Part shown: piece after piece, positions 31,621-40,500 of the stretch
How the letters are laid out: each line of letters opens with the position of its first letter
Numbering within the stretch: the stretch's first letter is position 1
NCBI RefSeq assembly: GCF_001469215.1
Contig: NZ_LOFH01000011.1
Coordinates: forward strand, 84,641 to 148,640
Length of the DNA stretch: 64,000 nt
DNA from: Pseudoalteromonas sp. H105
GTDB lineage: Bacteria; Pseudomonadota; Gammaproteobacteria; Enterobacterales; Alteromonadaceae
Reading direction: 5' to 3'
Program-made: the position numbers and the translations under genes
The notes under the pieces: model-generated
Told to the model about the DNA's origin: nothing
Databases searched by the model: none
Seen by the model: the letters and a program-made list of their open reading frames with translations, nothing else

Positions 31621-32289
31621 ATGGCAATTGAGCATAAAACCCGCACCCAACTTGTTGCGGAAGCAATTCGTGAAAAAATATTAACAGGCGAAATTAAAGC
31701 CGGTGATCCGCTTCGTCAAGCTGCATTGGCTGCTGAGCTTAATGTAAGCCGTATTCCTGTTCGTGAGGCGCTGCTTCAGCTTGAAGCTGAAGGGCTGGTT
31801 AACTTTGAGGCCCATAAAGGTGCCACAGCAACAGAGCTTTCTGCATCACAAATTGATGAAATTTTTGATTTAAGAGCATTACTCGAAGCAGAGCTGCTAA
31901 GCCACTCAATAGGCGGTTTAACAGATCAAGACCTAATTGATGCAGAGCTCATTTTAACTGAGCTTGAAAGCGCTATGGATGCAGGCGATACGCACCTCGC
32001 AACGGGCGATTTAAACAGCCGCTTTCATGGTAAGTTGTATTCACGCGCTCAACGGCCACAAACTCGTGAGCTGGTTGATATGTATAGTAAAAATTCAGAG
32101 CGTTATGTACGCATGCATATTTTACTCGCCGGCGGTTTAACCACCGCACCAGAAGAGCACCGCACATTGTTAGCTCACTGCCGCGCAAAAGACACCCACA
32201 AAGCGTGCGAGTTTTTAAAATCGCACATACTGGGCGCAAAAGACGACATTAAAAAGCTATTGCTTAAGATAGAAGACGAAAAAAGGTAG
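31621..32289 (+). CDS. GntR-family regulator, FCD subfamily
   Basis: A 222-residue repressor or activator. ATG at 31621 follows AAGGA and is chosen over the upstream in-frame start at 31600. The winged helix is visible (IREKILTGEIKAGDPLRQAALAAELNVS then RIPVREALLQLEAEGLV), then the helical FCD ligand domain (about residues 85-215), whose histidines and acidic residues could bind a metal and a carboxylate ligand. It directly follows the hydroxyproline operon, so 4-hydroxyproline or a pathway intermediate is the likely effector. The ATTGTATACAAT sites suit this subfamily. A loose match, TATAATGTATGCTAAA (31584-31599), just upstream could be self-regulation. Confidence 0.9.
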   Translation: MAIEHKTRTQLVAEAIREKILTGEIKAGDPLRQAALAAELNVSRIPVREALLQLEAEGLVNFEAHKGATATELSASQIDEIFDLRALLEAELLSHSIGGLTDQDLIDAELILTELESAMDAGDTHLATGDLNSRFHGKLYSRAQRPQTRELVDMYSKNSERYVRMHILLAGGLTTAPEEHRTLLAHCRAKDTHKACEFLKSHILGAKDDIKKLLLKIEDEKR

Positions 32290-32597
32290 TTTTAAATAAG
32301 GCCATGGTAACGCAGCATTTTGCGCTGGTGGACTCTTCACCGTGGCCATTCATTTCATTATTTATTGGCTGAACAATGGTCTTCTTTATTAAGACCTTCT
32401 GTACGGCAACCCCTCGTATTATGCCAATCAAGTACCTGTAATTCCGTCTAAAACACCCAATAAAACAACAGCAAAGCCTTTTTATATTTTACGTGAAATA
32501 GCGATAACTGATTGAACCAAAATAGGAACTCGGCTATGGTTGATTCATCAATAACAATAAATTTAAAACGAATTAATCTACAGGATTGTTATACACT
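32290..32597. other. Intergenic region at the left edge of the accessory island
   Basis: A 308-base stretch. Its right 140 bases are copy 1 of the dispersed leader repeat (32455-32591). The left half shows no gene. Confidence 0.55.
32455..32591 (+). repeat. Dispersed island repeat, copy 1
   Basis: The core ATTGAACC, then AAATAGGAACTCGGCTATGG (32511-32542), is shared with copies at 36653, 40433 and 41198. The longer ~137-base form, ending at GTTATA just before the next gene, matches copy 2 closely, including AATTTAAAACGA and AATCTACAGG. It ends seven bases before the lipoprotein start. Confidence 0.7.
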
Positions 32598-32966
32598 ATG
32601 GAGAATATCTTGAACCGCAGAGCCTTAATTTCTTTTGTTTGCTTATTTTTAGTTACAGCCTGTCAAGTTGTACCAGAGGAAAGTGAAAACCGCCTTTTAA
32701 TTATAATGAGTGAGCGAGCCACCTATATATACGATTCTGTAGAATACGATGCAAAGCCTCTATCGAGAAAAATTAGGAAAGATTTTATGAGTGGTGTTAT
32801 CGATACTCGAAAAATAGAAATACATTGCCTTAAAAATATGAAATTCTCAACAATGTTAGATTTTAGTGTTTTTCCCGAATATGGCATTAAGTTGATTAGT
32901 ACTAAGAACTATATATTAAAATCAGAGTGTTCAAGTGATGAGGTTGATTTAACAATCAATGCGTAA
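32598..32966 (+). CDS. Small lipoprotein, function unknown
   Basis: A 122-residue protein; ATG at 32598 is preferred over the TTG at 32586. The signal peptide ends in the lipobox FLVTAC. The mature part (~100 residues) is predicted beta-rich with two further cysteines (CLKNM and ECSSD) that could form a disulfide. No family was recognised. It sits immediately behind a copy of the dispersed repeat. Confidence 0.62.
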   Translation: MENILNRRALISFVCLFLVTACQVVPEESENRLLIIMSERATYIYDSVEYDAKPLSRKIRKDFMSGVIDTRKIEIHCLKNMKFSTMLDFSVFPEYGIKLISTKNYILKSECSSDEVDLTINA

Positions 32967-33221
32967 AGTTTGTGTATAGCAAGTGTAATCAAGCATAGCA
33001 ATTTTCTGCTGCGTGCTTAATTATCCGTTGTTGCGGGCGTTGAGGCTTTAGAATTACTCTTTTTAAAGAAAATTAGCCCGTTTTATGGGTTTCAAATGCA
33101 TTAGCTAATGCTTTAAAAACGCTTAGAGTTAATTACAGGAGCTCGTTTTTTAATTGAATTTGGCTGTTGGAGTTATTCTACAGGCTTGTTAGCTATTTAA
33201 TTAATTTCACATGGAAGTATC

Positions 33222-34664
33222 ATGTTTAAAGTATTATTACTCTCAGTTTCATTATTTTCTTTTGCTTCATTAGCGCAAAACAATGTTCTAATAGAAAATG
33301 TCACTATCGTTTCATCTCACTTGCAAGCTCCCAAAATGCAGATGAATGTATTAATAAGTGATGGACGAATTAGCGAAATAACGAGCAAAAAGATTACATC
33401 CTACGATCTTAAAATAAATGGTTTAGGTAAATTTTTAACGCCAGGTCTTATGGATAGCCATGCACATGTATCGTCAATCCCGGGGATGGGATTTGGCGTT
33501 GAGCCAGTGGCAATTAACAATCCAAAACTCGTCAATGCTTATTTTGAACAACAGCCAAGAAGCTTTTTATATTATGGCGTTACACAAATACTTGATCCGA
33601 ACCCTGGAGTGAGTTTCAATTATTTTACTTCGGCGCCTCATCATCCTGACTATTTTCGCTGTGAAGTATTAACATCAAAAAACACTTTTCCATATGTAGA
33701 GAAAACAGACGATCTATCAAGATCAATGTTTACTTATTTAATTGATGAAAGTGCACAAGCGAGCGCAGAAAATTCAGTAGAAAGATTAATCGGTAAAATT
33801 GCCGATTCAGGTGCTTCGTGTATAAAGCTTTATTTCGAAGACGGTTATGGTAATGCTAATCAATGGGCAACACTTTCAGCTAATACACTACAACGCATTA
33901 AATTAGCGGCTAAAAAGTCTAATTTGCTGATAGTTGCTCATGCTAATGCCCTAGATATGCAGCAATTAGCACTTGCAGCAGGTGTTGATGTTATCGCTCA
34001 TGGTATGTGGAATTGGGGGCAATATAATCGCGAGAAAAATATACCTAAAGAAATAGCTAACACGCTAGATAAAATAACTAATGACGAAGTAGGTTATATG
34101 CCAACACAAAGAGTGATTGCTGGCTTAGGTGAAGTCATGCTCCCTACTATTGTTAATTCTCCTGAATTTTCATCTATCACGCCTAATTCACTTATTGATT
34201 GGTATAAAACCACTGAAGCGCAATGGTTCAAAGAAGAACTTCGAATTGGCTTTGATGGAATGCCAGATCAATCAATTGCAGATGCATTTTTATATGGGCG
34301 AATAGGAAAAGGCAATAAAGTTATTCAATACCTAACAGGCGCTGACCATCCTATTTTATTGGCTTCGGATTTCCCTGGAAGCCCTAGTTTTGCTAATCAG
34401 CCAGGACTAACAACCTACCAAGAAATGAAAGCCATGGTTAGCGCAGGGCTATCGCTTGAAGACGTAATGGCTGCTGCAACGATCAACAATGCTAAACAAT
34501 TCAGAATTGAGAATGATTACGGTACGGTAGAAGTTGGCAAAATTGCGAATCTTCTGTTGCTTAAAGCTAACCCTTTAGACTCTATAGAATCGTGGAATAG
34601 TATAGAAACGGTTATCTTACATGGAGAGCCCATAGCTAGAGAAAGTTTGGTGGTAAAAAAATAG
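33222..34664 (+). CDS. Exported amidohydrolase-family enzyme
   Basis: A 480-residue protein with a signal peptide (cut near FASLAQ). The amidohydrolase metal motifs are in order: HxH in LMDSHAHV (about residue 80), the candidate carboxylated Lys in CIKLYFEDGYG, LIVAHANALDMQQL, VIAHGMW and the metal Asp in LLASDFPG. The C-terminal GTVEVGKIANLLLLKANPL closes the composite beta domain. Related secreted amidohydrolases include imidazolonepropionase-like enzymes and Xaa-Pro dipeptidases. A peptidase role would suit the locus but cannot be read from the sequence. Its codon use is AT-richer than the flanking operons. IS110 relic DNA begins right after its stop. Confidence 0.8.
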   Translation: MFKVLLLSVSLFSFASLAQNNVLIENVTIVSSHLQAPKMQMNVLISDGRISEITSKKITSYDLKINGLGKFLTPGLMDSHAHVSSIPGMGFGVEPVAINNPKLVNAYFEQQPRSFLYYGVTQILDPNPGVSFNYFTSAPHHPDYFRCEVLTSKNTFPYVEKTDDLSRSMFTYLIDESAQASAENSVERLIGKIADSGASCIKLYFEDGYGNANQWATLSANTLQRIKLAAKKSNLLIVAHANALDMQQLALAAGVDVIAHGMWNWGQYNREKNIPKEIANTLDKITNDEVGYMPTQRVIAGLGEVMLPTIVNSPEFSSITPNSLIDWYKTTEAQWFKEELRIGFDGMPDQSIADAFLYGRIGKGNKVIQYLTGADHPILLASDFPGSPSFANQPGLTTYQEMKAMVSAGLSLEDVMAAATINNAKQFRIENDYGTVEVGKIANLLLLKANPLDSIESWNSIETVILHGEPIARESLVVKK

Positions 34665-34695
34665 CAAACAACGTGCCTGAGGTGGGCAGCAAGCA

Positions 34696-34860
34696 CTAAA
34701 ACCCACCTTCCACCGCAAATTTTAACAACGATGATCCTTTACTTTTTAATGCGATTAAGTAGGTTGATTCATCGTTGGTCGAGTGTGTTTCACAGCACCT
34801 AAATAAGATCCTTATCCATTTAATTATGGTGCTTTCTTTTTGCTTCTTTTTGCCTTTTTG
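34696..34860 (-). pseudogene. IS110-family transposase relic (C-terminal fragment)
   Basis: Read on the minus strand, 34830-34696 encodes IIKWIRILFRCCETH, DESTYLIALKS and LLKFAVEGGF before TAG. This lines up with the C-terminus of the transposase at the window end (FKWIRILFRCWKTH, DESTYLTALRS, LLKFAVESGL). Upstream of that the frame is worn by small deletions. DNA identity is about four bases in five and continues past the stop to 34676, and the few bases beyond (34661-34675) also resemble 63224-63237. Confidence 0.8.
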
Positions 34861-34920
34861 TGTTTAGTGACTTGTATTCAGCCGGTTATACTCTTAAATA
34901 AATAGGAAGGCTTTTTTAAG
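34844..34920 (+). repeat. ~75-base island repeat, copy 1
   Basis: Shares CTTTTTG, CCTTTTTGT, AGTGACTTGTA and CTCTTAAA in the same order with 37094-37162. It starts inside the worn IS110 relic and may derive from it. Confidence 0.5.
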
Positions 34921-35061
34921 TTTGGCACTCCCTTTGCTAATTATTAATACGAGCTGTTTGCTATGATAAAAGGTACCTCTATTGCAGAGATTTCATTCAG
35001 TAGCTGACTCAATGCGCTGACTTTCTATTTATCGATGTAGGTGCAAATAAGGAGCATAATA

Positions 35062-36249
35062 ATGAAGAAAATAGCTTATTTAACCACTCAATTTCCGGTG
35101 TTATCCGAAACCTTTGTCGGTAATGAGATTCGGGCGATACAGCGGTTAAAACACGATGTTGAATTAGTTACTTTTGAGCGCTCTTTTGGACCTGCACAAG
35201 AAGATGACCTGCTCTTACTAGAAAAACTTTTTATCCTAAAAAATGTTTCTACAATCAACGCATTATCTAGCATGTTGTTTTCGCCATTTGGTTTGCATTC
35301 TGCAATGCAATTCGTCAATCAGCAAACACGGTTGCCTAAACGCTCTTTACTTTGGTACGGCGCAAAATTGGCCGCACACGTAAAGAAAACGAATTGTCAG
35401 CATATTCATGCTCATTTTGGTTTAGCCAGTACCGCAACAGCTATCGTAGCGGCTAGGCTTGCGGGAGTCAGTGTCTCTTTTACCTGTCATGGCTATGATA
35501 TGTACCTTAGCCCAGCCGACCTTGCCTTAAAGCTCCAATCAGCCAATTTTACTGTTGCCGTATGCGACGCAATGCAACAGGATATGCTTTCATTATCACC
35601 AGACTCCAACATTATACGAGTGCGTTGCGGTGTTGATGTTTCACAACTCGACGATAAAATGCCTGTGCCAAATTACGCTAGCCAACGCTTACTTTATCTT
35701 GGACGATTGTCAGCCACGAAAGGTGTATCAGTGTTAATTGAAGCCTTATCTATCATGCCTACCGAACAGCGACCTTTTATCGATGTGGTTGGAGACGGTC
35801 CTTTAAAATCAGCCTTGGTTGAAAGCTGCGAACAACATGGACTTACAGACTGGATTCGCTTTCTCGGTCCCAAGCCTGCTACTTGGCTGGGACAGTACTA
35901 CAGCGATTATCGAGCCTTAGTAGCGCCTTTTGTGATCACACCTGAAGGGGTTCAGGACACAGGGCCACTAGTCATTAAAGAGGCGATGATGTATTCCCTG
36001 CCTATTCTTACAACCGATGTTTCATCTTGTCGAGAAATGTTAGTAGACAGACACAATAAGATGGCGGATTTAGGCATAATGGTGAAATGGGGTGACCCTA
36101 TGGCGCTATCAAAAGGGTTATTAAAAATGATGGCATACTCACCGGAGACTTTAAAGTCCATGGGGGAAATAGGTCATCAATATCTACGGTCACACTTTGT
36201 TATTGACGATCAGGTTAAACATTTATCAAACGCGTTTGAAAATAGCTAA
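35062..36249 (+). CDS. Glycosyltransferase, GT4-like (GT-B fold)
   Basis: A 395-residue protein from ATG at 35062, with AAGGAG seven bases upstream. The N-terminus KKIAYLTTQFPVLSETFVGNEI resembles the WcaL/colanic-acid type. The GT4 C-terminal domain shows LLYLGRLSATKGVSVLIEAL, VVGDGPLKSALV and the sugar-nucleotide-binding EGVQDTGPLVIKEAMMYSLPILTT (E-x7-E). It should add a sugar to an exopolysaccharide or glycolipid. There are no other polysaccharide genes nearby, so it is an orphan in the island. Confidence 0.87.
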   Translation: MKKIAYLTTQFPVLSETFVGNEIRAIQRLKHDVELVTFERSFGPAQEDDLLLLEKLFILKNVSTINALSSMLFSPFGLHSAMQFVNQQTRLPKRSLLWYGAKLAAHVKKTNCQHIHAHFGLASTATAIVAARLAGVSVSFTCHGYDMYLSPADLALKLQSANFTVAVCDAMQQDMLSLSPDSNIIRVRCGVDVSQLDDKMPVPNYASQRLLYLGRLSATKGVSVLIEALSIMPTEQRPFIDVVGDGPLKSALVESCEQHGLTDWIRFLGPKPATWLGQYYSDYRALVAPFVITPEGVQDTGPLVIKEAMMYSLPILTTDVSSCREMLVDRHNKMADLGIMVKWGDPMALSKGLLKMMAYSPETLKSMGEIGHQYLRSHFVIDDQVKHLSNAFENS

Positions 36250-36739
36250 CAAACAAACCAGACACCCATCTTCAAGTTCATACGCACAAAGAGCCGTTAC
36301 ATCGACAAAGTAAAAGTCAAAGTAAGTAGCGCAATGAGGCAACGGCCGCATTGTATTGAAGAGATGTTAAATGTCGTGGTTTTATAGAGCCGCTCTTCTA
36401 AGGTAAAAGCGTACTATTATCGTCAATAAGGGCATGAATAAACTGACCTTGCGATGGTAAATAAAAGTGAACGCCCAATGGTAACGGTATTGCTTAGTGC
36501 ATAATTTAGAAAAAATGCAAAACAGGCTGCATTAAAAAGGGTAAGCCCTTATCACCATAATATGCGACAAAAACACCCGTAACCCCTCCAAAATGGCAAT
36601 TAAAACAACGGCGCATTCTCTTTTGCTATTTTATGTAAAATAGAAATCACTGATTGAACCAAAATAGGAACTCAGCTATGGTTGGCTTACCGATAATAAA
36701 TTTAAAACGAGTCAATCTACAGGCTAGTTATAAGCCCTT
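36250..36739. other. Intergenic region with dispersed repeat
   Basis: A 490-base stretch. The stop of the glycosyltransferase lies in ATAGCTAAC, the exact inverse of the GTTAGCTAT that ends the spacer before the amidohydrolase gene. The right end is copy 2 of the dispersed repeat. A TAAACTGACCTTGC segment at 36438-36451 recurs at 40245-40258. No gene was seen. Confidence 0.5.
36596..36732 (+). repeat. Dispersed island repeat, copy 2
   Basis: The core begins at 36653 (ATTGAACC, GGAACTCAGCTATGGTTG). Over ~137 bases it resembles copy 1 at roughly four bases in five, ending in AATCTACAGG and GTTATA just before the next gene. Confidence 0.7.
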
Positions 36740-37075
36740 ATGTTAGAAACTATTTTAATCTCATCACTTGTAACCTTCGTTGAAACCTCAAATTTTAAAA
36801 TTGAATCTTGTCATGGTGAAAAATTTACTCTCATCGAAAGTGTTGCGCCCAAATGGCCACTTCATACCGAATGCTTTAAGCTGGGGGCTTTAGTCGATAT
36901 CGAGTTTATTGTAGATGCTGCAGGCAATGTGAAAACGCAACAGGTTACTAGTGCTTAGCCTGCAAGAGTATTTGACAGAGTATCTGTCAAGGCTCTCAAA
37001 AAGTGGAAGCTTAATACTTCAAAACACCCAGAACGATGCTTTCAAGTCCGCTTTATTTTTGAACCGCTGGATTAG
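36740..37075 (+). pseudogene. TonB C-terminal-domain protein interrupted by an in-frame TAG
   Basis: The first part (72 residues) has a hydrophobic start, then APKWPLHTECFKLGALVDIEF and VDAAGNVKTQQVTSA, the front of a TonB C-terminal domain. TAG follows at 36956-36958. In the same frame the sequence continues with PARVFDRVSVKALKKWKLNT and VRFIFEPLD to TAG at 37073-37075, which is the rest of the domain (the AL.KWK and F-x-I-x-F strands). So a single amber codon breaks an otherwise complete ~110-residue domain. Its role would be energising an outer-membrane receptor or partner binding. Confidence 0.72.
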
Positions 37076-37093
37076 AAAATTATTTTCAGGTCT

Positions 37094-37162
37094 TTCTTTT
37101 TACCTTTTTGTAGTGACTTGTACCCTGTCGGATAGGCTCTTAAAAAATAGACATTTTTTAAA
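37094..37162 (+). repeat. ~75-base island repeat, copy 2
   Basis: Second copy of the segment at 34844-34920, with a short gap (TTTTTGT then AGTGACTTGTA). It lies just after the broken TonB-domain gene. Confidence 0.5.
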
Positions 37163-37334
37163 TTGCATTATTCGATTGAGAGTAAGGTAGTGCAACAAGC
37201 AATACCTGAACTTTATGATTGCATGACCTTTATTGCTATAAAACCAAAGGAGGACTTAAGAAGCTAGGCTTAAGTTTCTTCGTTTTTTTAAGTTTAGCTA
37301 AGCTCTTCTAAGTGATTAATTACTATGGAAAGTC

Positions 37335-37688
37335 ATGAATTATAAAAACGTTTACCTCCCAATTAAAGCATTCGCTTTATTCTCTTTTATTTCTGTTGCT
37401 TTGAAGTACTGGGGTCCAAGTGAAGTGGGCTTTTATTTGATGCTATCGCCTTATGGAGTGTTGTTTTATCTGTCTAATGCTAATAATTATCGAAACACCC
37501 AACTTACGATTATAAGAGGTATTCCTGCGGTACTAACACTGCTGTTAGTACCTGTTCTTTTGTTTGGTATTGAGCCGGATGCGCAAGCAGGAATAGCAAT
37601 AGTGTTTGGGCTGTTGTTGCAGCTAGCATCTATTAGTGCAGCGGAATTAATCATTTTATTTTTTCTCAATGACGAACAGAGAGTTTAA
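37335..37688 (+). CDS. Small membrane protein, function unknown
   Basis: A 117-residue protein with about four hydrophobic helices (near residues 10-28, 32-46, 60-80 and 88-112) and short charged ends. No family was recognised. It is transcribed in the same direction as most island genes. Confidence 0.58.
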   Translation: MNYKNVYLPIKAFALFSFISVALKYWGPSEVGFYLMLSPYGVLFYLSNANNYRNTQLTIIRGIPAVLTLLLVPVLLFGIEPDAQAGIAIVFGLLLQLASISAAELIILFFLNDEQRV

Positions 37689-37842
37689 TCTGCAGTAAAA
37701 ACACACGGTTTTTTAAATAATAAGTACGTTATATATCAATGGCGATGCCCATAAAAAAGTGTAAGTGAAAGTCAGCTAATGTGTTATTTTTAATAATCGT
37801 GATAGCGCTCAACATAGCGTTTAAGGTAAAGGAGGTACACTT

Positions 37843-38199
37843 ATGTTTGGTAAAAAGTCGACAGTTAGAAAGTATAAATACAAACTTCGCCCAGTATTAG
37901 CTAAAAGGTATGGCGCAAGTGCAACATACACAAAAGGGCAAGTTGATAAAACGGTAGATGAAATGGGCTTTGACAGAAGGCATATTCACTACGCATATTT
38001 AATGTATTGCGATACGGCTACTTATAAGGCTAATACGCCTGAGAACGAATCAATCGAATCAATGAACAGCACAATTTCTTCAGTCTCTGGAGCGGGTATT
38101 TTAGGGGCACTTTTTGGAGCTTCATATTACAGTGATGGAGGCGATGGCGGAGGTTTTGGTGGGGGAGACGGCGGCGGTGGCGGCGGCGGCGGTGACTAA
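37843..38199 (+). CDS. Small protein with poly-glycine tail (DUF6559-like)
   Basis: A 118-residue protein. The basic N-terminus KKSTVRKYKYKLRPVLAKRYGASATYTKGQV resembles the DUF6559 group of small proteins of unknown role. The C-terminus ends in a Gly/Asp tract (about residues 98-118) coded by GGC/GGT repeats. RBS AAAGGAGG lies six bases before ATG. Family assignment is from memory and tentative. Confidence 0.65.
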   Translation: MFGKKSTVRKYKYKLRPVLAKRYGASATYTKGQVDKTVDEMGFDRRHIHYAYLMYCDTATYKANTPENESIESMNSTISSVSGAGILGALFGASYYSDGGDGGGFGGGDGGGGGGGGD

Positions 38200-38386
38200 T
38201 TAACGCGGCAGTGGTTTTTTAATAAATTAAAGGCGGTTTTTTGACAGTTTATCCATCGTGTAAAGCTCAAATAAGTCATTAAATAAAAAGAGTTTAATCT
38301 GGTTGAGCTATCTATAAAAACAAAAAACGAGTCAACCTGTTGGTTTGTCTTATGCCGCTGTATTTAATGTAAAGTTAAGGGCTATA

Positions 38387-38800
38387 ATGAAAAAAACTAT
38401 TTTAATATTAATGACACTTACGTTATTTGCATGTTCTTCAACACCTAAACCTGATGCAAATATAGAGTTTGAGCGGCTTTACGTTGCGCTTGGAATGGAA
38501 GAAATATTAAGCTCATTCGGCGGCGAAATAAACATCAGTCCCGAACAACTATTTTCAGAAACGCTGAGAGACTTACCTGAAAGTCAAAAACGAGTTTTCA
38601 TTGAATCTATCCCATCAAAAGTAATGACCGATCCTATTAATGTAAATGCAGCAAAGGTTGTTTTTAAAACTAAACTCCTCTCACTATTAACAGCAGAAGA
38701 GTTAAAGCTTGCTGCAGATTTTTACTCTAGTGATGCTGGTTTAAAGGCCCACCGAGCTATTATAGATGCTGAGGTAGCTGTTTCTGAGTCTTTAGATTAA
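38387..38800 (+). CDS. Small lipoprotein, DUF2059-like
   Basis: A 137-residue lipoprotein from ATG at 38387 (a TTG 42 bases upstream is less likely). The signal ends in LTLFAC. The C-terminal half, LLSLLTAEELKLAADFYSSDAGLKAH, matches the DUF2059 pattern. A strong terminator follows. Confidence 0.72.
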   Translation: MKKTILILMTLTLFACSSTPKPDANIEFERLYVALGMEEILSSFGGEINISPEQLFSETLRDLPESQKRVFIESIPSKVMTDPINVNAAKVVFKTKLLSLLTAEELKLAADFYSSDAGLKAHRAIIDAEVAVSESLD

Positions 38801-38861
38801 TTTAATATCGTATAACACATATAAGTTTTCACATTTATCAATGTGGCCGGTTTGGGTAAAA

Positions 38862-38886
38862 CGCCGTGATGACGGCGCTTTTTTTT
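38862..38886 (+). terminator. Rho-independent terminator
   Basis: CGCCGT, loop GATG, ACGGCG, then C and eight T residues. It ends the small lipoprotein gene and faces the convergent DapA-family gene. Confidence 0.88.
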
Positions 38887-38903
38887 GCGAGTACTTAAAA
38901 TAA

Positions 38904-39875
38904 TCAGTCTATTAAACCCAGCGCCTCTAGCCTTTCTTTTGCTAAAGCGTATCGTGTGTGCACGTCATCAATTTGCTGTTGAGTTAACTTTTTACCAAAA
39001 GTACGAAGCCCGCCAGTTACATCATTATGATGGATACCAAATGCAAACTTAAGGTATTCCAGCAGTAGCGGCTGTGCATCAAGGTAAGATAGCGAATTCA
39101 TAGCCTGTGATATTTTATTTGCCTCGTCCCATTCGCCTTTATTTACGTGCTCCTGCATAGTGACACTCGCTTTAGGGAATATACAACCCACGCCTGTAAT
39201 TCCACCGCATGCACCAGCAAGCCCTGCATGAACAGTAACAGTGTCAACGCCAGCTAGCACTTTTAAATCTTTGTTTTCTAGCATCATGGTTTCAATCACT
39301 GATACATCAATAGTCGATATTTTTAGTGCTGTGACTTCAGGTAGTGCTGCAAGCCGAGTGAGAAGGTCAGTTGAAAGCGCATGATAGCCCGCTGCGTCAG
39401 GGTTGTTATAAGGCATTATTGTAATACCGGCTTCTTTTGCAGCGGATGCACAAAGCGCGTAATACGCATACATTTGGTCATCAGAAGGGGTTTCTTTAGT
39501 TTTTGGCGGCATCACCATAACAGTATCTACACCAACCGTTGCGAGTTCTTTAACGATTTCGGCAAGCTCCTCTTTGGTTTCTGCCGCTGCGCCACTGATT
39601 AATGGGACATTGTATTCTTTAGCCACGCTTGAAAGGGCGTTTAGTAAAGAAAGGCGTTGCTCATTGCTTAGGTAGCTGTTCTCACCCAATGTACCAGAGC
39701 CGACAAGTCCACCCATTCGAGTGCCACCTTTTCCTTGTACTTTTAAAATATCTGCAGCGTATTTTTTTGTTGCATCAAGGTCAATTTCAAGGGCGCCGGA
39801 CTCTGACTCTTTTAGCCATGTAAATACAGCAGGCATTACGGTATATCGCCAATCTTTACTGTTCGTTTGCATCAT
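38904..39875 (-). CDS. DapA/NAL-family lyase or deaminase, probable hydroxyproline-pathway deaminase
   Basis: A 323-residue (beta/alpha)8-barrel protein of the dihydrodipicolinate synthase family. The conserved GTLGEN loop (61-66), catalytic Tyr156 in MPYNNP and Schiff-base Lys185 in TALKIST are intact. In D-hydroxyproline pathways a member of this family deaminates 1-pyrroline-4-hydroxy-2-carboxylate to alpha-ketoglutarate semialdehyde. The gene missing from the cluster at 28749 is of this type, and this gene has its own copy of the GTATAC operator 21 bases upstream, so this role is likely. It runs opposite to its island neighbours. RBS GAGGAAAT suits either of two adjacent ATGs. Confidence 0.87.
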   Translation of the reverse strand: MMQTNSKDWRYTVMPAVFTWLKESESGALEIDLDATKKYAADILKVQGKGGTRMGGLVGSGTLGENSYLSNEQRLSLLNALSSVAKEYNVPLISGAAAETKEELAEIVKELATVGVDTVMVMPPKTKETPSDDQMYAYYALCASAAKEAGITIMPYNNPDAAGYHALSTDLLTRLAALPEVTALKISTIDVSVIETMMLENKDLKVLAGVDTVTVHAGLAGACGGITGVGCIFPKASVTMQEHVNKGEWDEANKISQAMNSLSYLDAQPLLLEYLKFAFGIHHNDVTGGLRTFGKKLTQQQIDDVHTRYALAKERLEALGLID

Positions 39876-39895
39876 ATTTCCTCTTATAAATACAT

Positions 39896-39907
39896 ATTGT
39901 ATACATT
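39896..39907. promoter_or_regulatory. Operator copy ATTGTATACATT upstream of the DapA-family gene
   Basis: One mismatch to ATTGTATACAAT, within ATATTGTATACATT. It lies 21 bases before the minus-strand start, overlapping the probable promoter. Confidence 0.65.
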
Positions 39908-39966
39908 ATACAAATTGATTGTATCAGTTAAAATATTTTCGGCAAGGCTGGATTAAAAATAAACTA

Positions 39967-40187
39967 GGGTCTGTTGACTATTATTGCTTTAAATTTGTTC
40001 AAGCAGGGGCGATTAAATCGCGACGCGAGGTTTGTACCTAGTAGGCTTGATAACGGCTCCTGCGTTATTCTAGTGGCTCACTTCATGTGAGAACAAGTCA
40101 AAACCGAGTAAAGCAAACGCGTCCTGCTTACGGCTCTTACCACCTCCATGGTGGTAACAAAGAGTTAACCCTTGCTAAACAGAGCCC
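39967..40187. repeat. MITE-like element, copy B
   Basis: The left end GGGTCTGTTGACTA and right end (reverse complement GGGCTCTGTTTAGCA) are imperfect inverted repeats about 221 bases apart. The left ~80 bases match copy A at 1470-1635 in inverse orientation. No ORF inside. Confidence 0.55.
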
Positions 40188-40432
40188 TTCGGACAGTGCC
40201 GCTAGCCTAAGCTAAGTAATATCACTGTAAGTAAAGGGATGAGTAAACTGACCTTGCAAGCTCAGAGGAACGCGAGAGATCAATGCTAACTGATATATCT
40301 AACTTATGTTATTGCAATACCTCAAATATGTGGCTTTGCTTTTATTAACGTAACCTCTTTAAAAGCTCACTTAATCAGGTGTTAAAACAATATTAAAAGT
40401 ATTGTAATACTCTGTATGAAAACACCTTACTC

Positions 40433-40500
40433 ATTGAACCTAAATAGGAACTCGGTTATGGTTGGGATAAGTAAAAATAAATTAAAAAACGAGAGATTCG
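40433..40500 (+). repeat. Dispersed island repeat, copy 3
   Basis: The core ATTGAACC, TAAATAGGAACTCGGTTATG and GTTG is shared with copies 1, 2 and 4, followed by an A-rich stretch ending AAAAACGAG. It lies 44 bases before the next gene. Confidence 0.65.

Larger units (their letters stand above)
34665..35061. other. Intergenic region with IS110 relic and repeat
   Basis: A 397-base stretch holding the IS110 transposase relic (34696-34860) and a ~75-base repeat (34844-34920) with a second copy at 37094-37162. The rest shows no gene. Confidence 0.6.

Noticed and set aside
36740..37075. Programmed stop-codon read-through or pyrrolysine/selenocysteine use at the TAG
   Set aside because: Nothing in the window supports recoding: TAG is not a selenocysteine codon and no pyrrolysine genes are seen. 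A point mutation in an island rich in broken genes is simpler.
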